This document shows, piece after piece, positions 27,501-36,552 of a stretch of 64,000 nucleotides of DNA. This DNA comes from Linepithema humile. Taxonomy: Eukaryota > Arthropoda > Insecta > Hymenoptera > Formicidae. The notes beneath the pieces were generated by a model. It saw only the letters and a list, made by a program, of their open reading frames with translations, ran no database searches and was not told the origin of the DNA. A program made the position numbers and the translations under genes. The stretch spans positions 25,803,911 through 25,867,910 of the forward strand of contig NC_090132.1 in assembly GCF_040581485.1 (NCBI RefSeq), read 5' to 3'. Every line of letters starts with the position of its first letter. Within the stretch, counting starts at the first letter, position 1.

Positions 27501-30500
27501 TGATTAATATATCATTTCCGGGGGAGTGTAATTCATCGCACATCATATGCGGGATGTCCAATCTTCATCATGAGGAATTTCAATCACGAATTATTTGATG
27601 AATTTGCAATCGATTTTTTTCTGGCCAGAAATTCAATGAGAATCTCTGATCATTAAAATGTATGCGTTGTAAATTACGGATGTTTGCTTTTTAAATAGCG
27701 AGCCTTTTAAAGAATTTCACTTTTTATTAGTTTTAAATAAACTTTGATAAAAACTTTTTATTGAAAGCTTACAACTGATACAGATATTCGATCATACTAG
27801 ATGTAATGAATATTACATATAATTGAAAATTGTAAAGTTTTTACGAATAACGATCTTTTATTAAGTTTTTGCCAAGAGAAGGCGCTGTCCGATGAAGTGA
27901 GAAATTTGTCTATGAGAAAAATGTTGATGAAGATGAGACACTCCACTGTCACTTGACGCGCTCGCTTGAAATCGGAAAGAATCAATTCAACATAACATTG
28001 CCGCGCATTGTCCAACAATCTTGTCGCGAGACAATCGATCGATGCTGCCGATTTCGCGACACGATTTAACTTTGTGACAGATAAATAGCCGATCAGTAGA
28101 GAAACGTCTATACGTAGAGATAGCGGGGAAGATTGTTAGATTGAATGTAGCGGTTTGAGCACTAGTGGACTGTGGATGTGTTTTGTGCCGCAGATGTACA
28201 TGCAGGAGCTCACCAAGCAGCGCGAGATGCTCTACACCGTCGAGCTGGTATGTCACATACCCAATCTAGCATCTAACAGAACGACATTAACGATTTAGTA
28301 ACTGCTCTCACAACTAACTTACCACCGGCTCTGCGTTACATCGCAAACTGCGGCGTGCACTCGAAATACGGCTTATGCGTTACACCGCCTTCAGTTTTCG
28401 AGCGCATTATTATTTTTCAATTCAACACTCGAGATATCTAACAGATTTGTGTAACCGGCAGTACGGACGCGCGTATCGCGATTTTACATCCTTAACGCAC
28501 ATCACTGTTGTCTGTAACGCAATAAGTCGTCTTACTTAATCGACATCATATTACATTTGCTTCAGCTTCCACAATCATTCGACAATTCATAAGCTTAACA
28601 TTCATATGTAAAGACACACGTTATTTAAGTTCAACGATAGGGATATCGATAATCTTCTCGCTGGTTTTTGGCATACGACAACATGCTTGATAGAATCCTT
28701 CCTTGAGGTTTTTTTTTTTTTTTTTTAAGAATTTTAAGATTTTAATTCGATTGAGGGAAGTGTTCGAGTAGTAGTTCGCGCGACGCTAGTTCTGGTTTGT
28801 TTAGAAGCTGCACGATTTCCTTCGCACTGTAAAAAAAAGCGGTTCCCGCGACGACGCGCTCTAAATTGCTCTTCTATGACTATCAGTGCATCCGTTTGAC
28901 AGTACTGTTCGTAATGTGTAGTGCGTGGAAGAGTATTTGGGACGGTTGTAGAGTTTGCCCCGTTGCCCGTGCGTGCCACAAGTACAGAGTGGAAAATCAT
29001 AAGGAGACTGCGCATAAAATCTAAGTATTTTTTTTCAAACGTGCAAATTAAAAATAGACGTTAAAAATAGGCGAGAAGAGTAAAATTTAACGATTTTGTG
29101 ATACGTCAAATTTTTTTATCGAGTGTTTCGAAGTATTCATTATTCGACGAACAACAGCACTTTTAAAAAAGTATAAATTTCTTATAATTTTTCACTCCAC
29201 ACACTTTTTGCGCTTTTTTTGGCAACACACGACGGAGAGTCTACGTACACTACATTCGCCCTCTCCGCGATTTTGTTTTGACTCGGCACTGTCTGCATGA
29301 ACGTGCCAGTTAGTTTCGCTACGAGTTGTTATAACGATCGACGATGATCGCAGGAGAGAGAAAGAAGGAGGCAACACATGGCTCTGGTGCGGGCGTTGGA
29401 GAACCGTCGGAAAATGGAAGAGAAAGAGAAGAAGCGCCTGGAGGCCAGAGCCGAGAGAATAGCGACGAAAGAGAAACGGGCGGAACAGAGAAGGGTCGAG
29501 ATGGAGTTGATCGAGCAAATTCGCAAGCCTGTGGAGGATATGGAACTGACAGGTACGCGAGCAAAAAAAAAGAGTGATCGATACCGCGCGATGAGAGCAT
29601 CGCCGCTGTTACACGGCGATCGTAAGTGCTAAGTTTGCTCGCGCATTTCCGACTAACGAGGGCGCGATTTTTCAGATCACAGACCACTGCCGGAAATCAA
29701 GAGATTACCTGGACTCAAACTATCCGGGCAAGCTTTCGCGGACATCGTCATGGTTTTCGAATTTCTGCACAATTTCGGGGAGACTTTGGGTTTCGGTGAG
29801 GAGATTTGATTTTAGCCGCGTCGAAATCTTCATTCATCGTTCGACTCAAGATTAATCGTCGTTATTTTTGTCCTCGCCAGATATGGAATCGCTGCCAAGC
29901 CTGAAGAGTCTTCAGCTCGCTCTCCTCAACGACGAGGAAGCCGAGGAGGAGATGTTGTCGGTAATGACGCATCTGTTGGTCTGCGCTATCGAGGATCCGG
30001 GGATTCCGCAACCGGCCAGGCACACCACAGGCTTAGGCCAAAGTTTGCGCCAGGCTGACATCACTCACGCCAACATTAGCGAAGTCCTGCGAATTTATCT
30101 GTACGCGAACGCGACCGGCGAAGTGAAGGCTCTCACGGGGGTGTGTCTTGAGCGTGAGCGTGACAAGAAGTTCGCCGATCATCATCAGAACGGCGGCGAT
30201 TACGCTTCGACCTGCTCGGGAAAGAACGCGCAGTTCTACGAGCACTTGCACAACAACGAAACGTGGAAGATGTCGGAAAGATTACGGGACAAGCCTTTTT
30301 TGGCGTTGAACCCGACGCACAAGGCACAAATGCTCGCTTTCCTCTGCAACGAGCTGCTGCAAAATAAGGCTGTGATCAGACAGATAGAGGGTAGCCTCGA
30401 GACGGTAGCTCAGCTGAAGAAGGAGAGGTTCGTCTTGGATACCAAGATCAGAAAGTAAGTTCTAATGATAATGCACGAAGAAATAGTTAGTTAGAAGATA

Positions 30501-33500
30501 AGATTGCCGGTGGAAGTTGCTGCGAAGTCAGTCGTTTCCATTTTCAATTCGTAATACTGATTTCTATTGCTTAGCATTAAAATCTTATATTTTAAACATA
30601 GAAATAATTTCGAATGTTAAAATGTACATTTCCTTCATTTTTACGCCTTAGTATCTTATATCATGACATTTGGTAGGCTTAGAACTTTACTGCGATGCGT
30701 TGAAATCTTATATTTCAGAATTCTCGACCATTTGTCTCTTTTAATAATAACTCTTTATTGTTCTTGCACAGGCTTAGACAATTGCATAGTCGAAAAGTGC
30801 GGATGGAAGCTGTCGGCGTCATCGTGAACAAAATCGGTGACACGATTACTATCGAGAAAAAAGAAGGCGAAGAGGAAAGCAATACCACGTCTACTGCTGT
30901 AGGCACGACGCCTACGCCGGACGAGATTCATCACGAGGATGAAGTAGAAGACATGTCTGAGAATGAGAGCGAAGGCACTCAGCCGGAAGAGGTACTTCTT
31001 AGACCATTGACTTGTTGTTAAGTTGACGTGGAAGATAATTTGATATTATTCAAACGAAAATTTATACTTTTTTAGGAGGAGGACAAGAATTTGTCTGGCG
31101 AGGAATTGGGCAAAAAGTTGGACAAGCTGTTGAAGCAGTCGGAGGAGCAATTGCAAAAGTTGAATAGCTCCTCGAAACAGTTACGGGCGCACATCTTTGG
31201 CCAAGACAGATTTTGGAGGAGATATTGGGAATTAGCATGCGCTGGTGGCATCTTTGTGGAAGCTATGGAGAGTGCTGAACCAGAGATACTCGAACTCCAA
31301 GCCGACCTGGACGAAAAGTACAAAAATATGCCAATAGAGGAGAAATCTGAAGTGAAACAGGAGGGCGAAAGCAAGAAGAATTGCGAGAATCGCGAGAATG
31401 AAGCGCCGAACGAAGTGAAGGGTGAAAAGAAGCACAATTCGAGCGAGCAGAACGACGACGTGAAATGTCACGGGGACAAGGTGAAGTCCGAGGTGGAGGA
31501 TGTTAATTGCAAGAAGGAGCCTGTACAAAACTGCGGCTCGGAGAATTCCGAGGGCACGAAGGAGCAAAAAAGGAGCAACGACGTCGACAGCACGATGACG
31601 GACGCGAAGACGAACGTCACGTCTGAAGAAATAAAGCAGGAGACGGAAGTGGTCGGTATGGACGTCGACGCGAAGACTGAGGACGTGAAGAAGGAAAACG
31701 AGGAAATGGACGAGGACGTGGCGAAGCCGCTGGTGAAGACGATGGAGGACAAGATCGTCGAGACGATCCCGAACGGCGACAAGTTCAACCACGTCAATAA
31801 TCTGCACAACGGGAGGGAACTCAACGGCTCTTTCATTTCTAGTGAGTCTCTATAAATCCTTCGTCAGAACAGCCACTTCAATATTTTTGATTTATATTAG
31901 TCATGTCGATCATTTCAGACAGCAGCAATACGGAGCCCAATTGGTTCTCCATTTTGCCGCGTGAGACGTGCGACACTCCGGGGCCCAGCACGAAACAAAT
32001 CTTCGGCATAGCCGAACCGACTGAGCTCAGAATCCCGATATTCCCGCCACCGGCTAGTCCGAGTTACGACAGATGCGACAGTCCAGCGCCTCTGATACTG
32101 ACGCAGGATGAGGCGGTGCAGCTGGAATATTTGAAAGTGCACGGTCTACCACCACCCGGAGAGGCCAAACCGGTATCGAAAGGTGAGTTAATTTCGCAAA
32201 CATTGAAGAACGTGTGGAGAGAAAAATTGGTGCGATCGAAAATATAACGTATGTTTGAAAATTGTTTGATCACGTGATTTTACAGATCTCAGGTACGGTT
32301 GGTGGAGAATAACGGACGTCGATACGTTCCAAGAACTCTTGGAACACTTACATTCTCGCGGCGTCCGTGAGAAAGAGTTAAAGCGCACAACGTGGGCGAC
32401 AATGGAGTCCTTCCTGGCGGTAACCGGTAGAATTAATGTCGATCCCGGCAATATCATCGCCACAGAGCTCCAAGCGCAACCAGACGACGCTAACACGCCA
32501 ATCCCGAAGCCCGACAATCCGAACATCTGGAGTGAGCAAGTAGCGCTGCGTGTAGACGCTCAGCTTTTGGAGCAGGTGGAAGCGCTCGAAGACAAAGTAG
32601 CTAACGCTAGCATGCAGGTCAAGGGCTGGAAGCTTCCTCCGCGAGCCGGCACCGAAGAAGCCGAGGAAATTGAAAAGCTGAACGAAATGGAGAAGATCAG
32701 CGCGGTCGAACAAGCACGGCAAAGGCTACTTTCCTTGGAGGCAGCTATAGAAAGGAGATACTTAAAACCACCTTTGGGCGTTTGGTAAGACATATCTCAA
32801 TTCTTATGTCTATTTTACGCACATTTGACTAGTGACAGTTGCTTCCATATATTTTACAGGAAAATTGTTTAAAAACATTGACAAGCAAACTTTTTTTCAA
32901 TCAAACAAAACTCAATGAATACATCTCTCGTTACCGTCATTAAAATCATCAATTAATATTTATATGAAATTTATCGAGCGAAAAAACGATTTCAAGCGAT
33001 TGTCGTGTATAATTTCATAGCACGGGAGATCCCAACCTGGCAGCCCTCAAGGCGGAACAGGCGGCGGCAGCGGCTAACGCAAACTCGAATAACTCCGAGC
33101 AGAATAACCAGGCGCCCGCACCGCCGGAGGAAACGACACCGCGGGGTCTGAACACCTGGCGAGAGGCAACCGCGCGAGCGCACACATCGGCGCAACTCGC
33201 CATGGCGCTCTACATGCTCGAGGCCAGCATCGCTTGGGACAAGAGCATCATGAAGGCTGTGAGTCTAACAACAGCTAGAAACTCGGTCTGCGCCAAGCTG
33301 CGAAACCGCTGCGTCTCACTCAAAGCTACCAATCAGTACAAACAGCTATTGACTACTTCTCAGACCTCTGTGGGTATTCGCACTAACTTACTAACCGAAA
33401 TCGTCCTTTGCTGCTCCCCTATTCCTTGTACACCTTTGTCCCCTCCCGTGTTTGGTTGGCTCACAGAGAAAGCGTGCGTCGCTTCGAACGGATATCGACA

Positions 33501-36500
33501 GGTGTCTGCTCGATCCGACGACCGAGCCTAAACGATATACTTCTCACGCGACGGTGCTCCTACAATACATCTGCTTCCAATGTTATCAAAACTTCTGATG
33601 TGTATTATCACGTGTGCGAAGAACAATGGCAATGAAATTTGCATACATCCGTTGAATTTCGCTCTGTTCGCGCGAGATACCTTGACGCGTTCACTTTATT
33701 TATCTTTGTTTTACGGATGCAGTCAATACAATTGCAATTAAACGCGCGTCTATTGACAAACGCTGTTCGTGAAATTCTCTTGAAAATTAGGAATGTTTGG
33801 GATATACAACATAGATGTGTATGAATTGCAAACCAAAACCAAGCCGAAACGCGCAAATTGCAAGATAAGCGTAACAATGTACATTCAATGGTGGTCAGAG
33901 TCTAACGTAACGGTTGCATGCAAAACTGCCGCTTAGTATTTATACGTTTTCTTATTTGTTAATGCCTTTCTTTAACATTTGCGTTTGCATCGCTTTAGCC
34001 TGCTTCTTTATATCATTTTTATAGCGTTTTTCAGAAAAATACCATCGTTATTCTTGTGATTATGATTCATTTGCAGTGATTTACATTTGTATTGTCGCAC
34101 GATTTAAATTACATTCATCATGGCGTACAGTATATATGTCATATATTAATATTGTGATCGGAATTAAAAATACTTTGCTCTTTTTATTTCGAACACATAA
34201 TTTTTCTTTCGCCGTGAATTTAATTTATGCTTATATGATAATTATTTTTATGTGCCATATTTAATCATGTCTTGCATTTTTTGGATACGTCATCCAATTA
34301 AATACAGATATTTGTCATTTGCTTTCGATTAAAATAATGCTTAAGTAACAATGTCTCGCTATCTTAGTCACAAGGTGGAAACAAACTGTTTTAAGTGAAG
34401 AGTTTATTTGGGTTACAGAATTGCCAGTTTTGTCATAGTGGGGACAACGAAGATAAGCTGCTGCTCTGTGATGGCTGTGATCGTGGCTACCATACTTACT
34501 GTTTCCGTCCAAAAATGGAAAACATTCCTGATGGTGACTGGTGAGTAGTATATTTTTGGCATACTGTATTTCTCGTCTAATTCCACTTTGCAACAAAGTG
34601 CTACAACTTTTCCCCACTGTTTCAGGTATTGTCACGAGTGTATGAACAAAGCAACAGGTGAACGCAATTGTTTAGTATGCGGGAAGAGGGCGGGTAAAAA
34701 CTTGGTCCTATGCGAACTCTGTCCCAGAGCTTATCACACTGACTGCCATAATCCTGTCATGCCAAAAGTAAGTCAAGCTCAGATGTTCGTAACGCGTAGA
34801 AGCGTTCGCTGTCCGACAAAGTCGAACGTGCATCCAGAGACATATTCATTGTACACATTGCGCGCTTTGTTTTATAGATGCCGCGAGGAAAATGGTATTG
34901 CTCTAATTGCCACAGTAAACAACCAAAGAAGAGAAATAGTAGTCGAAGGAGTCATACCAAAGGGGGAGGCACCAGAGAAAGTGAAAGTTCTGATCATCCA
35001 CCAGCTAGGTGATTACGTTAAAAACAAACAAACATTGTCAAGTCGCTGGCTTAATGACGTTTCATGCGAAGTACATTTGATAAAAGGCCATTGCTGAGAA
35101 CGCATGGTTTGATAAATAACCAACGAACCGCAAATGGCGAACAAGTATTATTTCCGATTGAATAAAGCAATCTTAAAAACGAACAAGCTATCTGTATACA
35201 CTGTACTCATGCGATTACCGATTCAATTCTCGGCCCGTGTCGCAATACCGCCGAGAACTTTTGTCGTCTCGAGGAACTTTTCCTTTCATACAGGGTGTTC
35301 CACGAGAAGCTAGATTGAATTTTGCTCGGTCTCTCTTTAAGAGTCGGTCGTCGCCCGACAGCCCTTTTGCAGCGACGCTCTCGGTTCTTTCTCTGTGGCT
35401 TGTCGCAGATTTCTCCGGGACACCCTGTACATTCATAATGCATCGTTGTTGCCTAGTGTACTTGCGATCGCCGACAGTGGGATGGGTATTTTCTCAGAAA
35501 AATTCGTCGTAACGGGGTAGAGCCGCCTTCGTATATGACGAGTCGGAAAAAAAACGAGAGAGCGAAGGAGGGCGAAATAAAAAAAAAATAAAAAAATAAA
35601 AAAAAATAATAGATAGAAACAGAAAAAGTAATAGAGAGCGAACGAGAGACAGAGAGTCAGAGAGAAACGCAAATGTTCCATCGAGAGCAACGTACCCGTC
35701 TCAGCCGGACACATGATTGAATCTTATGCGATTCGTCCTTGCGCATTCGTCCAGAGGCTTTTATGACGGGAAACCTCCTGCAGAACGGAAGCTAATCGTG
35801 CAAATAATTTCTCTGTTGTTTTGCGCCGCAGTCCAACGCCGTCAACGGCATCGAACACGCACGTAGAGGACGTCAGTTCGTCGGAACCGGCAACACCTAC
35901 TGCCTCGCCACGGAAGGAGGGTAACAATCGGACGCTCACGAAGAAGCAACAACGAGAGCTGGCGCCTTGTAAGATACTCCTCGAACAGTTGGAGCAACAG
36001 GACGAGGCCTGGCCGTTCCTCCTGCCGGTGAACACCAAACAGTTCCCGACCTACAAGAAAATCATAAAAACCCCCATGGATCTCAGTACGATTAAGAAGA
36101 AGTTGCAGGACTCCGCGTAAGTTACTCAATACGCGCCAGCGATTAGTTAAGTGAACGTACTATCTTTAACTGCCTTTCCTCTAAAAAAAATAAAAATAAA
36201 AATAAAAATAAACAATCTCTCCTGGTCTTTAAGACAGACCTAGTAGACCTAACAGACCGTTCGCACACAAAAAAAAAAAAAAAAAAAAAAAAAAAACAAA
36301 CCCTTTAACCGATCGTCAACCTTGGTCGGCATCGGAAGGCTGAAGTTTTTCACAACGAGTGCTTCTCGATGCAGGTACAAGTCTCGCGATGAGTTTTGCG
36401 CCGATGTCAGGCAGATGTTCATCAACTGCGAGGTATTCAACGAGGACGACAGTCCTGTGGGCAAGGCCGGCCATGGGATGCGCAGTTTCTTCGAAATGCG

Positions 36501-36552
36501 CTGGACCGAGATCACCGGCGCACCGCCCCCGCACCCGCAAACGCATAGCTGA
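13727..36552 (+). CDS. BAZ2/toutatis-like chromatin remodelling protein, 26 coding exons, 5' end missing
   Basis: The product belongs to the BAZ2 (TIP5)/Drosophila toutatis family, nuclear partners of ISWI ATPases that read chromatin. Exons: 13727-13948, 14597-14782, 15345-15504, 15858-16104, 16369-16666, 17199-17590, 17914-18216, 18451-18728, 19355-19436, 21924-22490, 26432-26497, 26631-26675, 28194-28247, 29354-29552, 29676-29795, 29881-30454, 30772-30991, 31076-31841, 31919-32182, 32286-32784, 33021-33258, 34419-34540, 34626-34767, 34878-35008, 35832-36116 and 36375-36552. Every junction is GT-AG and phase-compatible. The sum is 6,638 bases, which is 2 carried-in bases plus 2,211 codons and a stop. 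Domain order is MBD/TAM, coiled coil, DDT, WHIM, PHD, PHD, bromodomain. The first exon starts with the last two bases of a codon and a stop lies just upstream, so the initiator exon is elsewhere. Removing exon 10 leaves 2,022 residues in frame. Splice sites were called by eye, without transcripts. Confidence 0.93.
15858..16666 (+). CDS. toutatis exons 4-5: disordered linker with a CtBP-type PLNLS motif
   Basis: Exon 4 (15858-16104) carries a basic NRGRKK run that resembles an AT-hook core. Exon 5 (16369-16666) has Ser and Asn homopolymer-like tracts followed by [15 protein letters not shown] is a known variant of the PxDLS peptide bound by the corepressor CtBP, so a corepressor contact is a reasonable inference. 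Asn and Ser runs at about 16,470-16,530 are likely to vary in length. The donor at 16667 is a good gtaagt and leaves one base of a codon, completed by the next exon. Confidence 0.85.
17199..17590 (+). CDS. toutatis exon 6: AT-hook-like basic segment and linker
   Basis: The exon opens with [13 protein letters not shown], a Lys/Arg-Pro-Gly-Pro-Lys pattern close to an AT-hook, and later has [11 protein letters not shown] and SKPKK. Such motifs bind the minor groove of AT-rich DNA and are known in BAZ2A/TIP5. The rest is a Pro/Ser/Ala-rich linker ending NDDKNQ at a phase-0 donor. An upstream in-frame extension to 17060 is intronic: it crosses the acceptor at 17197-17198 and is AT-rich and of unlike composition. 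Confidence 0.85.
17914..18728 (+). CDS. toutatis exons 7-8: MBD/TAM domain and start of the coiled coil
   Basis: Exon 7 (17914-18216) has an acidic stretch ([10 protein letters not shown]), a basic AKRRKLRP signal that could serve in nuclear import, and the first part of the MBD/TAM fold: [14 protein letters not shown], then [21 protein letters not shown]. Exon 8 (18451-18728) completes it with FLEHQNP and the [16 protein letters not shown] segment, then begins a charged helix. In BAZ2 proteins the TAM domain binds RNA or DNA rather than selectively methyl-CpG. The donor of exon 7 (gttggt) is weak for this gene. Confidence 0.92.
18761..18817. repeat. (TA)n microsatellite in intron 8
   Basis: About 28 uninterrupted TA units shortly after the exon 8 donor. 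Confidence 0.95.
19355..19436 (+). CDS. toutatis exon 9: coiled-coil segment
   Basis: A short exon coding a continuous charged helix, [17 protein letters not shown] and onward to NQQLLE, typical of the BAZ2 coiled coil between TAM and DDT. It starts by completing the split Arg codon of exon 8 and ends in phase 0, so it can be joined either to exon 10 (21924) or directly to exon 11 (26432). Confidence 0.88.
19437..21923 (+). other. toutatis intron 9
   Basis: AT-rich intron with TA/CA-type simple repeats at about 19,597-19,672, a CA-rich patch at about 20,935-21,000 and otherwise unremarkable sequence. No exon or RNA gene was recognised. Open frames here have no domain or codon-like composition. 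Confidence 0.6.
21924..22490 (+). CDS. Symmetric exon encoding a CENP-B/Tigger-type helix-turn-helix, probably a cassette exon of toutatis
   Basis: The exon is 567 bp, begins and ends in phase 0, and would add 189 residues to the coiled coil. It starts [20 protein letters not shown] and continues [20 protein letters not shown] then IWKNRESI. This pattern (basic start, KxxII helix, SDVAREL-STV turn and recognition helix) matches the CENP-B N-terminal/Psq-type HTH of pogo and Tigger transposases. The remaining roughly 120 residues are Pro/Ala/Thr/Ser-rich and end TQSQELLE, echoing the NQQLLE of exon 9. No DDE catalytic domain follows. GC content is far above the flanks. The acceptor lacks a good pyrimidine tract. 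Reading past the donor gives an alternative stop at 22,703. It could instead be part of a separate nested gene starting at the ATG at 21,960. Confidence 0.75.
22491..26431 (+). other. toutatis intron 10
   Basis: A nearly 4-kb AT-rich intron. A pyrimidine-rich stretch follows the exon 10 donor (22,555-22,590). Homopolymer T runs occur at 23,031-23,047 and 24,441-24,467, with TA-rich sequence at 24,540-24,580. No exon, RNA gene or transposon coding sequence was recognised. Confidence 0.6.
26432..28247 (+). CDS. toutatis exons 11-13: three small symmetric coiled-coil exons
   Basis: Exons 26432-26497 (66 bp), 26631-26675 (45 bp) and 28194-28247 (54 bp) are each multiples of three and all phase 0-0. 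They code [20 protein letters not shown], then [15 protein letters not shown], then [18 protein letters not shown], an unbroken charged helix that continues the BAZ2 coiled coil. Because each can be skipped without shifting frame, helix length could be adjusted by splicing; this is inference. Donors are gtaatt, gtgagt and gtatgt. Confidence 0.85.
26676..28193 (+). other. toutatis intron 12
   Basis: AT-rich intron with a GT run at about 26,738-26,752 and a poly-T tract at 27,180-27,197. No exon recognised. Confidence 0.6.
28248..29353 (+). other. toutatis intron 13
   Basis: AT-rich intron with a poly-T tract at about 28,709-28,727. No exon, RNA gene or transposon recognised. Confidence 0.6.
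29354..29552 (+). CDS. toutatis exon 14: end of the coiled coil before DDT
   Basis: Codes [20 protein letters not shown], then [15 protein letters not shown] and [13 protein letters not shown]. The order [13 protein letters not shown] ... KP.EDM is the hallmark of the BAZ2 helix just before the DDT domain, which gives strong support for the family call. It ends in phase 1, and the split Asp codon is completed by exon 15. Confidence 0.92.
29676..30991 (+). CDS. toutatis exons 15-17: DDT domain and WHIM1 region
   Basis: Exon 15 (29676-29795) begins the DDT domain: [20 protein letters not shown] then [17 protein letters not shown]. Exon 16 (29881-30454) completes it ([20 protein letters not shown]) and carries the WHIM1 helix [20 protein letters not shown]. 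Exon 17 (30772-30991) is a basic-to-acidic linker. DDT and WHIM motifs form the module through which ACF1/BAZ proteins dock on ISWI and contact linker DNA. An insertion rich in Cys, His and Asp lies between the DDT end and WHIM1 (residues around [18 protein letters not shown]). Confidence 0.93.
31076..31841 (+). CDS. toutatis exon 18: WSD/WHIM2 motif and long acidic-basic linker
   Basis: The exon opens with a coiled coil ([20 protein letters not shown]), then the WSD/WHIM2 motif [20 protein letters not shown] followed by IFVEAMES. The remaining roughly 180 residues are Glu/Lys/Asp-rich and low in complexity, with repeated VKxE patterns that would suit SUMO attachment (inference). It ends phase 1 at a gtgagt donor. 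Confidence 0.92.
31919..32784 (+). CDS. toutatis exons 19-20: BAZ2-specific region with WHIM3
   Basis: Exon 19 (31919-32182) codes [20 protein letters not shown] and an [19 protein letters not shown] segment typical of BAZ2 proteins. Exon 20 (32286-32784) starts [20 protein letters not shown] then [20 protein letters not shown], the WHIM3-type helix pair, and later [20 protein letters not shown]. The split codons at both junctions restore Asp and Trp/Cys cleanly. Confidence 0.92.
33021..33258 (+). CDS. toutatis exon 21: pre-PHD helix
   Basis: An Ala/Asn-rich start is followed by [20 protein letters not shown] then [16 protein letters not shown]. This leads directly into the first PHD exon as IMKA-NCQFC, matching the BAZ2 IMK-NCQ junction. 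The exon is phase 0 at its 3' end with a gtgagt donor. Confidence 0.92.
33259..34418 (+). other. toutatis intron 21, with a possible alternative terminal exon
   Basis: Mostly AT-rich. At 33,467-33,598 an acceptor-like cacag is followed in phase 0 by an open frame, [17 protein letters not shown] through to [10 protein letters not shown] and a stop. It would be compatible with exon 21 and would end the protein before the PHD fingers. No conservation evidence is available, so this is tentative. Confidence 0.4.
34419..35008 (+). CDS. toutatis exons 22-24: tandem PHD fingers
   Basis: Exons 34419-34540, 34626-34767 and 34878-35008 code two adjacent C4HC3 PHD fingers. The first is [20 protein letters not shown], then DRGYHTYC and WYCHEC. 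The second is [19 protein letters not shown], then YHTDC and WYCSNC. All eight metal ligands are visible in each. Vertebrate BAZ2 proteins have one PHD finger, whereas two is the arrangement I associate with the insect orthologue. A basic [10 protein letters not shown] tail follows. The last donor (gtgatt) is weak, and reading through gives a stop within two codons. Confidence 0.95.
35009..35831 (+). other. toutatis intron 24 with an AATAAA signal
   Basis: A stop codon follows the exon 24 boundary almost at once (AGG TGA), and AATAAA occurs at 35,161-35,166. Retention plus early polyadenylation would make a protein with both PHD fingers but no bromodomain. The intron also holds a TIR element (35,289-35,429) and an A-rich, GA-rich stretch at 35,545-35,670. 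Confidence 0.5.
35289..35429. mobile_element. Short MITE with TACAGGGTGT terminal inverted repeats
   Basis: The left end TACAGGGTGTTCC is mirrored at the right end (GGGACACCCTGTA), giving a 141-bp element with at least 10 bp of perfect TIR and no coding capacity. It is GC-richer than the surrounding intron. ACAGGGTG-type termini are characteristic of small mariner-like elements in insect genomes. Target duplication is unclear. Confidence 0.7.
35832..36552 (+). CDS. toutatis exons 25-26: bromodomain and C-terminus
   Basis: Exon 25 (35832-36116) has a Ser/Thr linker, then [20 protein letters not shown] and [20 protein letters not shown], covering helix Z, the ZA loop and helix A. Exon 26 (36375-36552) finishes with [20 protein letters not shown], where the Asn of FNED is the acetyl-lysine-binding residue, and [20 protein letters not shown]. 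The protein ends HPQTHS and TGA at 36,550-36,552. The intron between them has A-rich runs at 36,182-36,210 and 36,270-36,296. Confidence 0.95.

Noticed and set aside
31232..31807. 191-codon minus-strand frame
   Set aside because: Antisense shadow of the acidic linker in toutatis exon 18.
34588..35097. 169-codon frame reading through the PHD exon borders
   Set aside because: It combines a true exon with intron read-through in another frame. The spliced reading preserves both C4HC3 PHD fingers.
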